From the NCBI GenBank assembly GCA_029936425.1, contig JAPYSU010000025.1:1-32941 (forward strand): a DNA stretch of 32,941 nt. The letters run 5' to 3'. The DNA is from Litorimonas sp. GTDB taxonomy: Bacteria > Pseudomonadota > Alphaproteobacteria > Caulobacterales > Maricaulaceae. Under the pieces are notes generated by a model. That model was not told where the DNA came from. It saw only the letters and a list, made by a program, of their open reading frames with translations, and did not search any database. Position numbers and translations under genes: made by a program. Below are positions 7,166-14,602 of the stretch, one piece after another. Within the stretch, counting starts at the first letter, position 1; every line of letters starts with the position of its first letter.

Positions 7166-8230
7166 CTAACTGTTTTCGTCTTTGGACGGCGTATTCGTGA
7201 CCGGATTGCTCGTCTCTTTTGGGTGAACGACTTCATCCATCGCCTGTTTTTCATCTGTGCCAATGGCTTTGAAGTCGGCGACGGCGGCGCCTCTTCGGCC
7301 CAAGGGCCGGGCCGGGCCGCGCGTTGAATCGGCAATGGTCTGACGTTCCAGCTCGGCATTTAATTCCGCGCCGAAAATTATCACATTTGCCGTCAGCCAG
7401 AGCCACACCAAAAGGATAACGACGGCGGACAGGCTGCCATAAGTGGCGTTATAATTCCCAAATTCGGAGACGAATTTCGAAAACCCGTAGGAAATAACCA
7501 GCCAGGAAATTGTCGCAACGGTCATGCCGGGATAAATCCATCTTTTCCGAGCGGGCCTGCGCGACGGCCCAAACCGGTACATCACGCCGACGGCGAATCC
7601 AAAAACCAAAACCAGTAATATCCACGGCAAGGTGAGAGCGACAAAATTTATGATCCCGTCAAGATAGAGAAATTTCAGAACCGAAGGAATACCAACAATG
7701 ACGATCAGGGAAATCCAGATAAAGACAAAGCTGCCCAGCGTCATTAATCCGGCATAGAGATAAAACAGAAAGAAATTGCGTTTTTCGATCTCGCGATAGG
7801 CAATGTTCATTGCGCGCATCATGGCGCGTATCCCGGCGCCGGCGGAAAAGACGGCAACGGACAAGGAGATAATAATCCCCAACCCTATCGTTTCATCCGG
7901 TGCATCCAGAACGGTGACGATCTGTTTTTGTATGACGTCAAACGCCTGTCCGGGCATCAAGGCCCTAACCGTTTCAGAAATTTCGTCTATATCCCCAGGA
8001 TTGGCGAAAAAACCGAAAAATGAAATTGCGGCTGAAATGAGCGGAAAGACAGCGAGCAGCGAGAAAAAGGCGACGCCCGCCGCCACCACGGTAATGTTAT
8101 CGCGCTGGGCCGAAACAAAGGTCCGTTTAAGAACCGTCCACCAATCGCGATAGGAAAATTTAAGCGGGCTGTCCTCGCCCGTTTGCTCAAACTTCAGAAG
8201 TTTATCCGGGCTGCGGTCGCTGACTTCCAT
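7166..8230 (-). CDS. YihY/BrkB family inner-membrane protein
   Basis: A 354-residue protein with a cytoplasmic N terminus of about 45 residues, six hydrophobic segments (roughly 50-310) and a 60-residue hydrophilic C-terminal tail rich in charged residues. Family marks include VVAAGVAFFSLLAVFPLISA near 50-70, the VFSAGAGIRAMMRAMNIAY segment and GSLSAVVILLVWLWLTANVIIFGAELNAE. YihY proteins were once called ribonuclease BN by mistake; their transport or envelope role is still unclear. It lies 13 bases downstream of yaaA on the same strand, so the two may be cotranscribed. Confidence 0.88.
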   Translation of the reverse strand: MEVSDRSPDKLLKFEQTGEDSPLKFSYRDWWTVLKRTFVSAQRDNITVVAAGVAFFSLLAVFPLISAAISFFGFFANPGDIDEISETVRALMPGQAFDVIQKQIVTVLDAPDETIGLGIIISLSVAVFSAGAGIRAMMRAMNIAYREIEKRNFFLFYLYAGLMTLGSFVFIWISLIVIVGIPSVLKFLYLDGIINFVALTLPWILLVLVFGFAVGVMYRFGPSRRPARKRWIYPGMTVATISWLVISYGFSKFVSEFGNYNATYGSLSAVVILLVWLWLTANVIIFGAELNAELERQTIADSTRGPARPLGRRGAAVADFKAIGTDEKQAMDEVVHPKETSNPVTNTPSKDENS

Positions 8231-8243
8231 TTATCAATTTCGC

Positions 8244-9029
8244 TTATGACTTTTTCGGCGGTTGAGGTCTGGTAAAGACCAATTCCGTGTCGGAGGAAAG
8301 CGATTTATCGAATTTATAGTTTTCGAGATCGAACGCTTTTAGATCCTCCGCCTTGTCGATGCGGTTTTGCAGTATCCAGCGCGCCATCAGGCCGCGTCCG
8401 AATTTCGCATAATACATCAGGTTTCGCGTCTTACCGTCTTTGATATTCAGGAATTTCGCTTCCATGACGGGTTTGTCCAGCGTTTCCTTATCGACCGCTT
8501 TGAAATATTCATTCGAGGCCAAATTGACAATGGTATGGTTGTGATGACCGTTGAGGTCTTCGCGAAGTTGCTCCGCGAGTTTTGTGTTCCAAAACTCATA
8601 GAGAGATTTTCCGCGTTTAGTTTTAAGCTTCGTGCCCATTTCAAGTCGGTAGGGCTGAATCGCGTCCATCGGGCGAAGCACGCCGTATAGCCCAGAAAGA
8701 ATACGTAAGTGTGTTTGCGCGTAGTCGAGGTCGTCATCTGAAAGGCTCTTGGCTTCCAGCCCCCAATAGACATCGCCGTCAAAGGTCAGGCCTGCGGGCT
8801 GGGCGCTATTGCTTTGGCCGTCGAGATTGAAAGACTTGAACCGGTCAACATTTAATTCCGCTAGATTATCGGAGAGATGCATTAGTTTTTTAAGGTCGGC
8901 GACGGATTGCTTTTTGGCGACCTGAGCCAGTTCGCGCGTCTCGTCCTCGAAACGGGGGCGCGTAATCTCCAGGCCGGTTTCCGCCGGGTTTTCATTTAAT
9001 TTTTTTGCAGGGGAGAGCAGGGTAATCAT
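8244..9029 (-). CDS. yaaA: Peroxide stress protein YaaA
   Basis: A 261-residue DUF328/UPF0246 protein. It begins MITLLSPAKKLN and shows LSGLYGVLRPMDAIQPYRLEMG near residues 111-132 (split around GLYG) and NLASNEYFKAV near 170-180. In E. coli YaaA lowers free intracellular iron during peroxide stress and binds DNA through an HhH-like fold. An AGGAAAGG purine run lies 6-7 bases before the ATG. The stop is 13 bases from the YihY start. Confidence 0.92.
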   Translation of the reverse strand: MITLLSPAKKLNENPAETGLEITRPRFEDETRELAQVAKKQSVADLKKLMHLSDNLAELNVDRFKSFNLDGQSNSAQPAGLTFDGDVYWGLEAKSLSDDDLDYAQTHLRILSGLYGVLRPMDAIQPYRLEMGTKLKTKRGKSLYEFWNTKLAEQLREDLNGHHNHTIVNLASNEYFKAVDKETLDKPVMEAKFLNIKDGKTRNLMYYAKFGRGLMARWILQNRIDKAEDLKAFDLENYKFDKSLSSDTELVFTRPQPPKKS

Positions 9030-9211
9030 ATCTATCCTTTCCTCATAACGCCTGTCCGGAGGAGCCGGACACGTCCGCGTGGGTTTGTGATGCTTTAGAT
9101 GTAGGAATTTAGACTACGGGCGCAAGGGGGAATTGGTTTCAGCAAAAAACAACACCCCGCTCATCCCTTCCGTCGCGATTATCCAAGTTGGCTAAAATAC
9201 AGACTGATTTT

Positions 9212-9595
9212 TTATGATCGAAAATAATGTTTAATTCGGTTTGACACCAGAAATATATTCATTTCATTTTGAACAACTATTTGGTGGAAGCCAAATAAAT
9301 TCAAAGTAAGAAATTGATTTATATACAATCGAGTGTCTTGATTGAACACGTTGAGCATTTCTTCTTCAATAAGACAATTATACTCATCCACCCAAACAGA
9401 TTGTTCCGTCTTTTTAAGAGCCAATATCCGAAAAATATTGGATATGACTTCATCGTCCCGTTTCTTAGAAAAAGGTTTCGGTAGGTATTTTAAAATCAGA
9501 CCATAATTCTCATCTTGGGAAAATGATTGTATGCTTCTCAAGATAAATTTTCTTACTTTATCGGAGAACCACAATTTAAACCAAACAGGTTTCAT
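9212..9595 (-). CDS. AT-rich hypothetical protein
   Basis: A 127-residue protein I do not recognise. It is rich in Phe, Lys, Asn and Ile, begins MKPVWFKLWFSDKVRKF, and has an amphipathic, helical look without signal peptide or transmembrane segment. Its coding sequence is plainly more AT-rich than the genes either side (yaaA and the FAD dehydrogenase), with many AAT, TTT and ATT codons. No good ribosome site precedes the ATG. The composition and isolation suggest recent transfer or a decaying gene. About 180 bases upstream of yaaA (9030-9211) are otherwise empty apart from an inverted GGGATGAGCGGGGT half-palindrome at 9154-9168. Confidence 0.55.
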   Translation of the reverse strand: MKPVWFKLWFSDKVRKFILRSIQSFSQDENYGLILKYLPKPFSKKRDDEVISNIFRILALKKTEQSVWVDEYNCLIEEEMLNVFNQDTRLYINQFLTLNLFGFHQIVVQNEMNIFLVSNRIKHYFRS

Positions 9596-9651
9596 GAGAA
9601 TCTAATCTTTCAATTTAGCCCATTTTGAGCTGACAGGGTTAGATACCCTTA

Positions 9652-11046
9652 TTAAATCATCACCCGCGGGTTCATGATTCTATCCGGATCAATCGCGTTT
9701 TTTATCGCTTTCAGGAGCCAGATTTTTGTGGGGTCGGCGCGTTCGGCGAGATCTTCGCGTTTCATGATTCCGATGCCGTGTTCGGCGGAGATGGAGCCTC
9801 CCAACTCGTCGATAATATCGAAAATGGGTTGAGAGAGGTCGTCCCATTTTTCCAGGAATGTCTCTTTATCGGCGTCTTTTGGCTGGGCGACATTATAGTG
9901 GATATTGCCGTCGCCAAAATGGCCAAACCCAACCGGGCGGCATCCGGGGGCGACCTCCTGACATTTGGCGTCGGCCAGTTTGAAAAACTCCGGAATTTTA
10001 TCAATCGGCACGGTGATGTCGTGTTTGACCGAGCCGCCGAGGAATTTCTGCCCCGCGCTCATATGCTCGCGGATGGAAAGAATTTCCTCTGCCTGTGTTT
10101 CATTCTGCGCAATCACCGCGTCGAGGACTTTCTCGGCTTCAAACGCCTTGCCCAGAATAGATTCGGCGAGCGCCGCGCCTTCTTCTTCACTATCGACTTC
10201 CCAGTCGCAGAGGAGATACCAGTCATAGGGCGCGTCAAACGGGTCGCGGACGGCGTCAAAATTATCAACCACGGCGCGGTAACCGATGGAGGGCATGACT
10301 TCGAACATGGCGAGACGCCCGCCGGCGCGGAAATCTTCCAGGAGCGAGACAGCGGTGGCGACGCTGTCCAAACCGATGAGGGCGCGCTGCACATAGGCGG
10401 GTTTGGGGTAAAGCTTGAGCGAGGCCGCCGTGATAATGCCGAGCGTGCCTTCCGCGCCGAGGAAGAGACGGTTGAGATCATATCCCGTATTGTCTTTGCG
10501 TAAGTTCGTCAGCCCGTTAAAAATATCGCCATTGGGCAGGACCGCTTCCACGCCGAAGACAAGTTCCTTGGTTGTGCCGTATTTCAGAACATGATTGCCG
10601 CCGGCATTGGTCGAGAGAACGCCGCCGACCGTGCAGCTGCCCTGGCTGGACAGCGTCATCGGGAATTTGCGATTGGCCTCATCCGCCGCGTCGAGCACGT
10701 TTTGTAAAATCGCGCCGGCTTCGACAATCATATTGTTCGAAGTCGGATTTATTTCGCGGATTTTGGTCATCTTTTTCAGAGAGATAAGGACTTCGCCTTG
10801 CGGGGTATTGCCGCCGACCAATCCTGTATTGCCGCCCTGGGGCATGACGGCGATTTTATGCTTGGCGCAGATTTTGACGGCCTGCGAACATTCCTCTGTC
10901 GTACGCGGGGTGAGCATGAGCGGCGTTTTACCGAAATATTTGTCCCGCCATTCGCTCAGATGCGGCTCAATGATATCCACGTCTTGAGTCCAGGCCCCAT
11001 CAGGGAGGGCAGATTTAAGGGCGTCGATTTTTTCGTCTTCGGTCAT
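9652..11046 (-). CDS. FAD-linked D-2-hydroxyacid dehydrogenase (GlcD/D2HGDH type)
   Basis: A 464-residue flavoprotein of the VAO/PCMH superfamily. The FAD-binding half (about 30-215) has VMPQGGNTGLVGGNTPQG, TLSSQGSCTVGGVLSTNAGG and FLGAEGTLGIITAASL. The C-terminal FAD-oxidase domain holds GFGHFGDGNIHYNV, with the metal-binding histidines, and ISAEHGIG near the end. It most resembles D-2-hydroxyglutarate or D-lactate dehydrogenases; the exact substrate cannot be fixed from sequence. The start ATG overlaps the last bases of the tsaC-type gene by 4 bases, so the two are translationally coupled. Confidence 0.88.
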   Translation of the reverse strand: MTEDEKIDALKSALPDGAWTQDVDIIEPHLSEWRDKYFGKTPLMLTPRTTEECSQAVKICAKHKIAVMPQGGNTGLVGGNTPQGEVLISLKKMTKIREINPTSNNMIVEAGAILQNVLDAADEANRKFPMTLSSQGSCTVGGVLSTNAGGNHVLKYGTTKELVFGVEAVLPNGDIFNGLTNLRKDNTGYDLNRLFLGAEGTLGIITAASLKLYPKPAYVQRALIGLDSVATAVSLLEDFRAGGRLAMFEVMPSIGYRAVVDNFDAVRDPFDAPYDWYLLCDWEVDSEEEGAALAESILGKAFEAEKVLDAVIAQNETQAEEILSIREHMSAGQKFLGGSVKHDITVPIDKIPEFFKLADAKCQEVAPGCRPVGFGHFGDGNIHYNVAQPKDADKETFLEKWDDLSQPIFDIIDELGGSISAEHGIGIMKREDLAERADPTKIWLLKAIKNAIDPDRIMNPRVMI

Positions 11047-11666
11047 TCTATACCAAATGGCTTGAGAGCCGCCCGAGGTAAAGCCCCCTCCCGCAGAAGA
11101 CGGGGCGGGCTTTCGGCCAGGCTGATGATGGTCGAGGCCTCTTCCATCGGGCAGTCCTCCAAGAGAAGCATGTCGTCCACGTCATAGCCAAGAGATTTGG
11201 CCGCGTCGCTGGCTTTGGTCGGGGCGGGCTCTCCGGATCGGTTGGCGCTGGTCAGGGCCACCGGATATTCAATCTTGGCAAAGGTGATTTCTGTCCGCCA
11301 GACCGCGTCAGGGCATCTTATGGCAATGGTCGGGGTGCCGTCCGGCGCGGTGGAATAAAGCTGCGGGGCGAGGCGGGTGAAAAGGGACGGGTCACGCGCC
11401 GGAAGAACCAAGGTCAGAGGGCCGGGCCAAAATTTCTTGGCCAGGCGTTTGGCAAGGCGGTCAAAGGTGACGTAATGTTTGGCGGCGTCCATTCCGCTGA
11501 CGCAAAGGGCGAGAGGTTTGTCAAAGTCCCGTCCTTTTATCGCGTAGAGCCGGTTGACCGCTTCGGGGCGGTCGGCGCGGGCTGCAACGCCGTAAACGGT
11601 CTCCGTCGGCAGGATGACAACGCCTCCCGAATGCAACACATTCAAAACTTCCGCACGCGTTCCCAC
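11043..11666 (-). CDS. tsaC: L-threonylcarbamoyladenylate synthase (TsaC/YrdC/Sua5 type)
   Basis: Makes threonylcarbamoyl-AMP, the donor for the t6A37 base of ANN-decoding tRNAs. The domain has GGVVILPTETVYGVAARAD, RLYAIKGRDFDKPLAL, FWPGPLTLVLPA, IAIRCPD and PVALTSANRSGEPAPT. I place the start at a GTG (11664-11666), giving 207 residues. The longer open frame to 11774 would overlap the yceI-type gene by over 100 bases and adds residues without family match. A GAGG lies about 9 bases before the GTG. It lacks the extra C-terminal domain of full Sua5. Confidence 0.88.
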   Translation of the reverse strand: MGTRAEVLNVLHSGGVVILPTETVYGVAARADRPEAVNRLYAIKGRDFDKPLALCVSGMDAAKHYVTFDRLAKRLAKKFWPGPLTLVLPARDPSLFTRLAPQLYSTAPDGTPTIAIRCPDAVWRTEITFAKIEYPVALTSANRSGEPAPTKASDAAKSLGYDVDDMLLLEDCPMEEASTIISLAESPPRLLREGALPRAALKPFGIE

Positions 11667-11667
11667 C

Positions 11668-12276
11668 TTATTTTGCCTCGTTGAACTCGGTCTCGATGCG
11701 CAGCGTGATTTTATCGCCAATATTTCCAAGGGTGATGAGGTAATCCAGTCCGAAATCCGACCGAAGAAATTCACCTTGAGCCGAAAATCCTAAAGTCTCG
11801 CCGGGATGGCCGAAGCTCTTGCCAACTCCGTTAAAGGTGGTTTTCAGGGTCACGGGTCTGGTGACCCCGCGCAATGTGAGGTCACCCGTAATCAAGCCCG
11901 TCTTTTCGCCCGTGACCTGGATAGAGGTCGAGGTAAAACGAATTTCCGGATGGTTTTCCGCGTCCAGATATTTGCTGTCTGTCGCAATTGTTGTGTCAAA
12001 CTCCGGCAGGCCCGTATGAACGCTCATCGGGTCAATGACTATATCGACGCGGCTGTTTTCAGGCGCCTCAGGATCAAAGTCGAGCGCGCCGGAAATTTTA
12101 TCAAATCGGGCTGTATATTGCGATAGCCCGGCATGTGAGAGGGACCACACCACACTGGCATGGGTCGGATCAAGCACATACTCGCCTTGCGGCGCGGCTC
12201 TCGGAGACGGATCCGGCGGCGTGGCGCAGGCCGAGAGGAGGGCCCCGGCTAACAGAGTGAGTAAAAACGATTTCAT
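11668..12276 (-). CDS. YceI family lipoprotein
   Basis: A 202-residue envelope protein. It has a lipoprotein signal ending LLSAC (Cys17), then the YceI lipocalin-like barrel: YVLDPTHASVVWSLSHAGLS, ARFDKISGALDFDP, IRFTSTSIQVTGE, LTLRGVTRPVTLKTTF and a final DKITLRIETEFN. YceI proteins bind isoprenoid or fatty amide ligands; polyisoprenoid binding is known for the family, not shown here. It is divergent from lepB, with about 106 bases between starts that must hold both promoters. Its stop abuts the GTG start of the tsaC-type gene. Confidence 0.87.
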   Translation of the reverse strand: MKSFLLTLLAGALLSACATPPDPSPRAAPQGEYVLDPTHASVVWSLSHAGLSQYTARFDKISGALDFDPEAPENSRVDIVIDPMSVHTGLPEFDTTIATDSKYLDAENHPEIRFTSTSIQVTGEKTGLITGDLTLRGVTRPVTLKTTFNGVGKSFGHPGETLGFSAQGEFLRSDFGLDYLITLGNIGDKITLRIETEFNEAK

Positions 12277-12382
12277 AGCCCCTCTTACGCTTGATGCTCT
12301 GACAATGAAATATGTTTCATGGGGCTGTTAAATACGCATTTCAGACTTGATAAGCAAAGCGCCGCACGGCATTGCCTATACG

Positions 12383-13177
12383 ATGACGCAAAAGGCACAC
12401 AAGACAGATATGACAATGCAGGAAACTGAGGTCAAAGCTGAGAAGACAAGCGGAAGTTTCGGTCAGCGTATTTGGTCGGAAATCAAATTCTTTCTGGGGC
12501 TGTTTAGCTTTGTTCTGGCGATGCTCACGCTTATCTGGGGCCATTTCAAGATACCGAGCGAAAGTATGCTCCCGACTCTCGAAGTCGGCGATCGTATCTA
12601 TGTGTCGAAATTTGCCTATGGCTATTCAAAACATTCTCTTCCGTTTTTATTGCATAAATTACCTCTTCCAGAAGGACAGATTTTCTCCCGTCTGCCTAAA
12701 CGCGGTGATGTGGTCGTTTTCCGAAACCCCAAAAGCGGGCAAATCATGATCAAACGCATGATAGGTTTACCCGGCGACCAAATACAGGTCTCAGGCGGAG
12801 AGCTTTTCGTAAACGGCCAAAAGGTCGGCCGAACAAAAGCGGACAGCTATATGTTCCGGGAACATAAGGGCCGCGTTGTGGGGGTGGAGGTTTACCGCGA
12901 ACAGCTTCCCGGTGAGAAAGAAAGCCATCTCATCTATGAAAAAACGGACCAAGGTCCTTTGGACAATACAGAGGTTTTTAATGTGCCGGAAGGGCATGTT
13001 TTTTTCATGGGTGACAACCGCGACAATTCCACGGATAGCCGCGCGCCGGAAGGATCGGGATTTGTGCCGCAAACGCACCTTATTGGACGTGCGGATCTGA
13101 TGATGTTTTCGTTCAAACGTTGTGAAACGGAGGAAGGCCTGCGGTGTCCGGGCGTCCGTTTTGGCAAAAAGCTCTGA
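12383..13177 (+). CDS. lepB: Signal peptidase I
   Basis: A 264-residue inner-membrane serine protease that cleaves signal peptides from exported proteins. It has one membrane segment (about 34-54), then the box KIPSESMLPTLEVGD with nucleophile Ser61, the KRMIGLPGD box with the general-base lysine, and FFMGDNRDNSTDSR. All S26 boxes are present. The start is uncertain: the ATG at 12383 has no clear ribosome site, in-frame ATGs exist at 12410 and 12416, and a TTG at 12347 is also open. The TM lies close enough to any of them. Confidence 0.92.
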   Translation: MTQKAHKTDMTMQETEVKAEKTSGSFGQRIWSEIKFFLGLFSFVLAMLTLIWGHFKIPSESMLPTLEVGDRIYVSKFAYGYSKHSLPFLLHKLPLPEGQIFSRLPKRGDVVVFRNPKSGQIMIKRMIGLPGDQIQVSGGELFVNGQKVGRTKADSYMFREHKGRVVGVEVYREQLPGEKESHLIYEKTDQGPLDNTEVFNVPEGHVFFMGDNRDNSTDSRAPEGSGFVPQTHLIGRADLMMFSFKRCETEEGLRCPGVRFGKKL

Positions 13178-13231
13178 CAATTGGTGTCTGAGCCGGATAT
13201 CCCGCAGACGCGCTCCCGCGAGGCCCGCGCC

Positions 13232-13813
13232 GTGAATACGCTGGTGATTGCCCGTCACGGTAAACCGTCTCTGTCCCGCAAGGTCTATATGACCTGGCAG
13301 GGCTATCGCGATTGGTGGATAAAATATGACCAAGGGGGCATTGTTCAGAGCCAACGCGTGCCGCCAAAACTTCTTTTTTGGGTTAATAAAGCGGACTTGA
13401 TTATTTCGAGCCCTCTCAAACGCGCTGTGGAGAGCGCTGAACTCGCGGCAGGAAGAGCTGTTGATATCGTCGACGATCATCTGGTCGAAGCTGCCTTGCC
13501 ATCTCCGCCTTTTGGGAAGTTCAAAATGCGCCCAAAAAGCTGGGGCACGGCAGCGCGGATTTTCTGGTATTTTGGCTGGTCTGATGGCTTGGAAAGCCAT
13601 AGCGAAGCCCGCGCCCGCGTGGAAATCATGTGTGACCGGTTGGCGGACTATGCAACGGACGGCAAAATCGTTTATGTCTCCGCACATGGGTGGATCAACC
13701 GGATGCTGAAAGGCTCACTGATAAAACGCGGGTGGAAAATGCGGTCGCAAAACGGCGATCTGCACTGGTCTTTTCGCCGCTATGAGCGACCCGTAAATTA
13801 CAAGGAAAAATAA
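13232..13813 (+). CDS. Histidine phosphatase family protein
   Basis: A roughly 193-residue protein. The catalytic RHG motif lies at the very start (LVIARHGKPSLSRK), a later histidine is in VYVSAHGWINRML, and IISSPLKRAVESAE supplies the conserved arginine region. Branch-1 phosphatase/mutase fold; substrate unknown. I chose the GTG at 13232 because relatives begin within a few residues of the RHG. A GTG at 13184 and a TTG at 13181 would add 16-17 residues. Its TAA overlaps the xseB ATG by one base (TAATG). Confidence 0.8.
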   Translation: MNTLVIARHGKPSLSRKVYMTWQGYRDWWIKYDQGGIVQSQRVPPKLLFWVNKADLIISSPLKRAVESAELAAGRAVDIVDDHLVEAALPSPPFGKFKMRPKSWGTAARIFWYFGWSDGLESHSEARARVEIMCDRLADYATDGKIVYVSAHGWINRMLKGSLIKRGWKMRSQNGDLHWSFRRYERPVNYKEK

Positions 13814-14061
13814 TGGCCGAGAAACAGAACGATAAACCTATCAAAGACTTGTCTTTTGAAGACGCCCTGAAAGAACTTGAAGGCATTGTGCAGCGTCTGG
13901 AACGCGGCGACGCGCCTTTAGAAGAGAGCATCACCATCTATCAACGCGGCGCCGCCCTTAAAGCGCATTGCGACGCCAAGCTGAAAGACGCGCAAATGAA
14001 GGTAGAGAAAATTGTCCTCGACGGGAGCGGGAAGGCGAGTGTCGAAAATTTCGATGAGTAG
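13813..14061 (+). CDS. xseB: Exodeoxyribonuclease VII small subunit
   Basis: An 82-residue XseB with the typical core SFEDALKELEGIVQRLERGDAPLEESI (broken here at LEGIV) and YQRGAALKAHCDAKLKDAQMKVEKI. It binds the large subunit XseA, not in this window, to form the enzyme that trims single-stranded DNA. An AAGGAAA ribosome site lies inside the end of the preceding gene and the start overlaps its stop. The position between a phosphatase and ispA-dxs is a common alphaproteobacterial order; here it is broken by the DUF559 gene and palindromes. Confidence 0.93.
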   Translation: MAEKQNDKPIKDLSFEDALKELEGIVQRLERGDAPLEESITIYQRGAALKAHCDAKLKDAQMKVEKIVLDGSGKASVENFDE

Positions 14062-14066
14062 AATCA

Positions 14067-14444
14067 GTGAAGGACGCAAATAGAAAGGGGCATGTTCTAG
14101 CCAGACGTCTTCGATCAGCCATGCCAAATGCTGAATATTGCCTTTGGCAGGAAATTCGACGCAAGCAGATTGCGGGTCACCATTTTCGTCGTCAATTGCC
14201 CATAGGACCTTATGTGGCTGATTTTGCCTGTGTCAAAGAACGCCTTATTATCGAGGTGGATGGAGTGGGCCACAGTTCGACTAATGAAAGGCAACGCGAC
14301 GAAAAACGAACTGCTTTCTTGAAGAACAAAGGATGGCGGGTCATACGGTTCTGGAATGAAGATATCTATGAAGATGTGGGCTCCGTCGTTGAGGCGATAG
14401 CCGGACATCTATCGACAGCAACACAGGCCGAGAAAGATGAGTGA
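14067..14444 (+). CDS. DUF559 endonuclease-fold protein
   Basis: A 125-residue protein of the DUF559 (PF04480) family, a Vsr/MutH-like PD-(D/E)XK fold. Likely active-site residues: Glu23 (NAEYCLW), Asp52 in YVADFAC, Glu63 and Asp65 in LIIEVDGVGH with His69. HHFRRQLPIGPYVADF and RVIRFWNEDI are family signatures. It starts with GTG five bases after the xseB stop, without a good ribosome site, so it may be coupled to xseB. The stop is 9-10 bases before a pair of palindromic elements. It splits what is elsewhere a compact xseB-ispA-dxs order, so it looks inserted. Its biological role is not established. Confidence 0.87.
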   Translation: MKDANRKGHVLARRLRSAMPNAEYCLWQEIRRKQIAGHHFRRQLPIGPYVADFACVKERLIIEVDGVGHSSTNERQRDEKRTAFLKNKGWRVIRFWNEDIYEDVGSVVEAIAGHLSTATQAEKDE

Positions 14445-14451
14445 AGTGTTT

Positions 14452-14519
14452 TGGCAGCGCGGACGCGCTGCACCCCCTCCGTCACGATGTGACACCTCCC
14501 CCGCTAAAGCGGTGGAGGA
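14452..14519 (-). repeat. Multi-hairpin palindromic element, copy 3 (inverted)
   Basis: Lies immediately after the DUF559 gene. On the plus strand it opens with a perfect hairpin GCAGCGC-GGAC-GCGCTGC (14454-14471). Then come CCCCCTCCG, a middle stem GTCAC-GAT-GTGAC, CCTCCCCC, and a CCGC-TAAA-GCGG hairpin flanked by GTGGAGGA. Read in reverse it matches copy 1 part by part, including the terminal hairpin (27 of 29 bases across the CGGAGGGGG and hairpin segment). The middle stem differs in sequence but keeps perfect pairing. Confidence 0.85.
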
Positions 14520-14548
14520 ATTTGATAGGAAAGCGGGGCGTCTTTGGT

Positions 14549-14596
14549 CCTCCACCGCTTTAGCGGGGGAGGTGGCCGACAGGCCGGAGGGGGCGC
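14549..14596 (+). repeat. Multi-hairpin palindromic element, copy 4
   Basis: The plus-oriented partner of copy 3, separated by about 29 bases. It carries CCTCCACCGC-TTTA-GCGGGGGAGG (10-bp stem with one mismatch), a middle stem GGCC-GACA-GGCC, then CGGAGGGGGC. The terminal GCAGCGC hairpin is missing. It ends 6 bases before the ispA ATG. Its GGAGGGGG at 14586-14593 lies 9 bases before the start codon and is the only ribosome-site-like sequence there. Confidence 0.85.
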
Positions 14597-14602
14597 CTAA
14601 TC

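Noticed and set aside
9778..10503. Plus-strand open frame of 241 codons
   Set aside because: Antisense to the FAD dehydrogenase, with no ribosome site or motif.
12791..13687. Minus-strand open frame of 298 codons
   Set aside because: Antisense to lepB and the histidine phosphatase gene, and without a domain.
14452..14596. Hairpins considered as rho-independent terminators of the DUF559 gene
   Set aside because: No T-run follows any of the stems on either strand; the parts match the repeat family at the left end.
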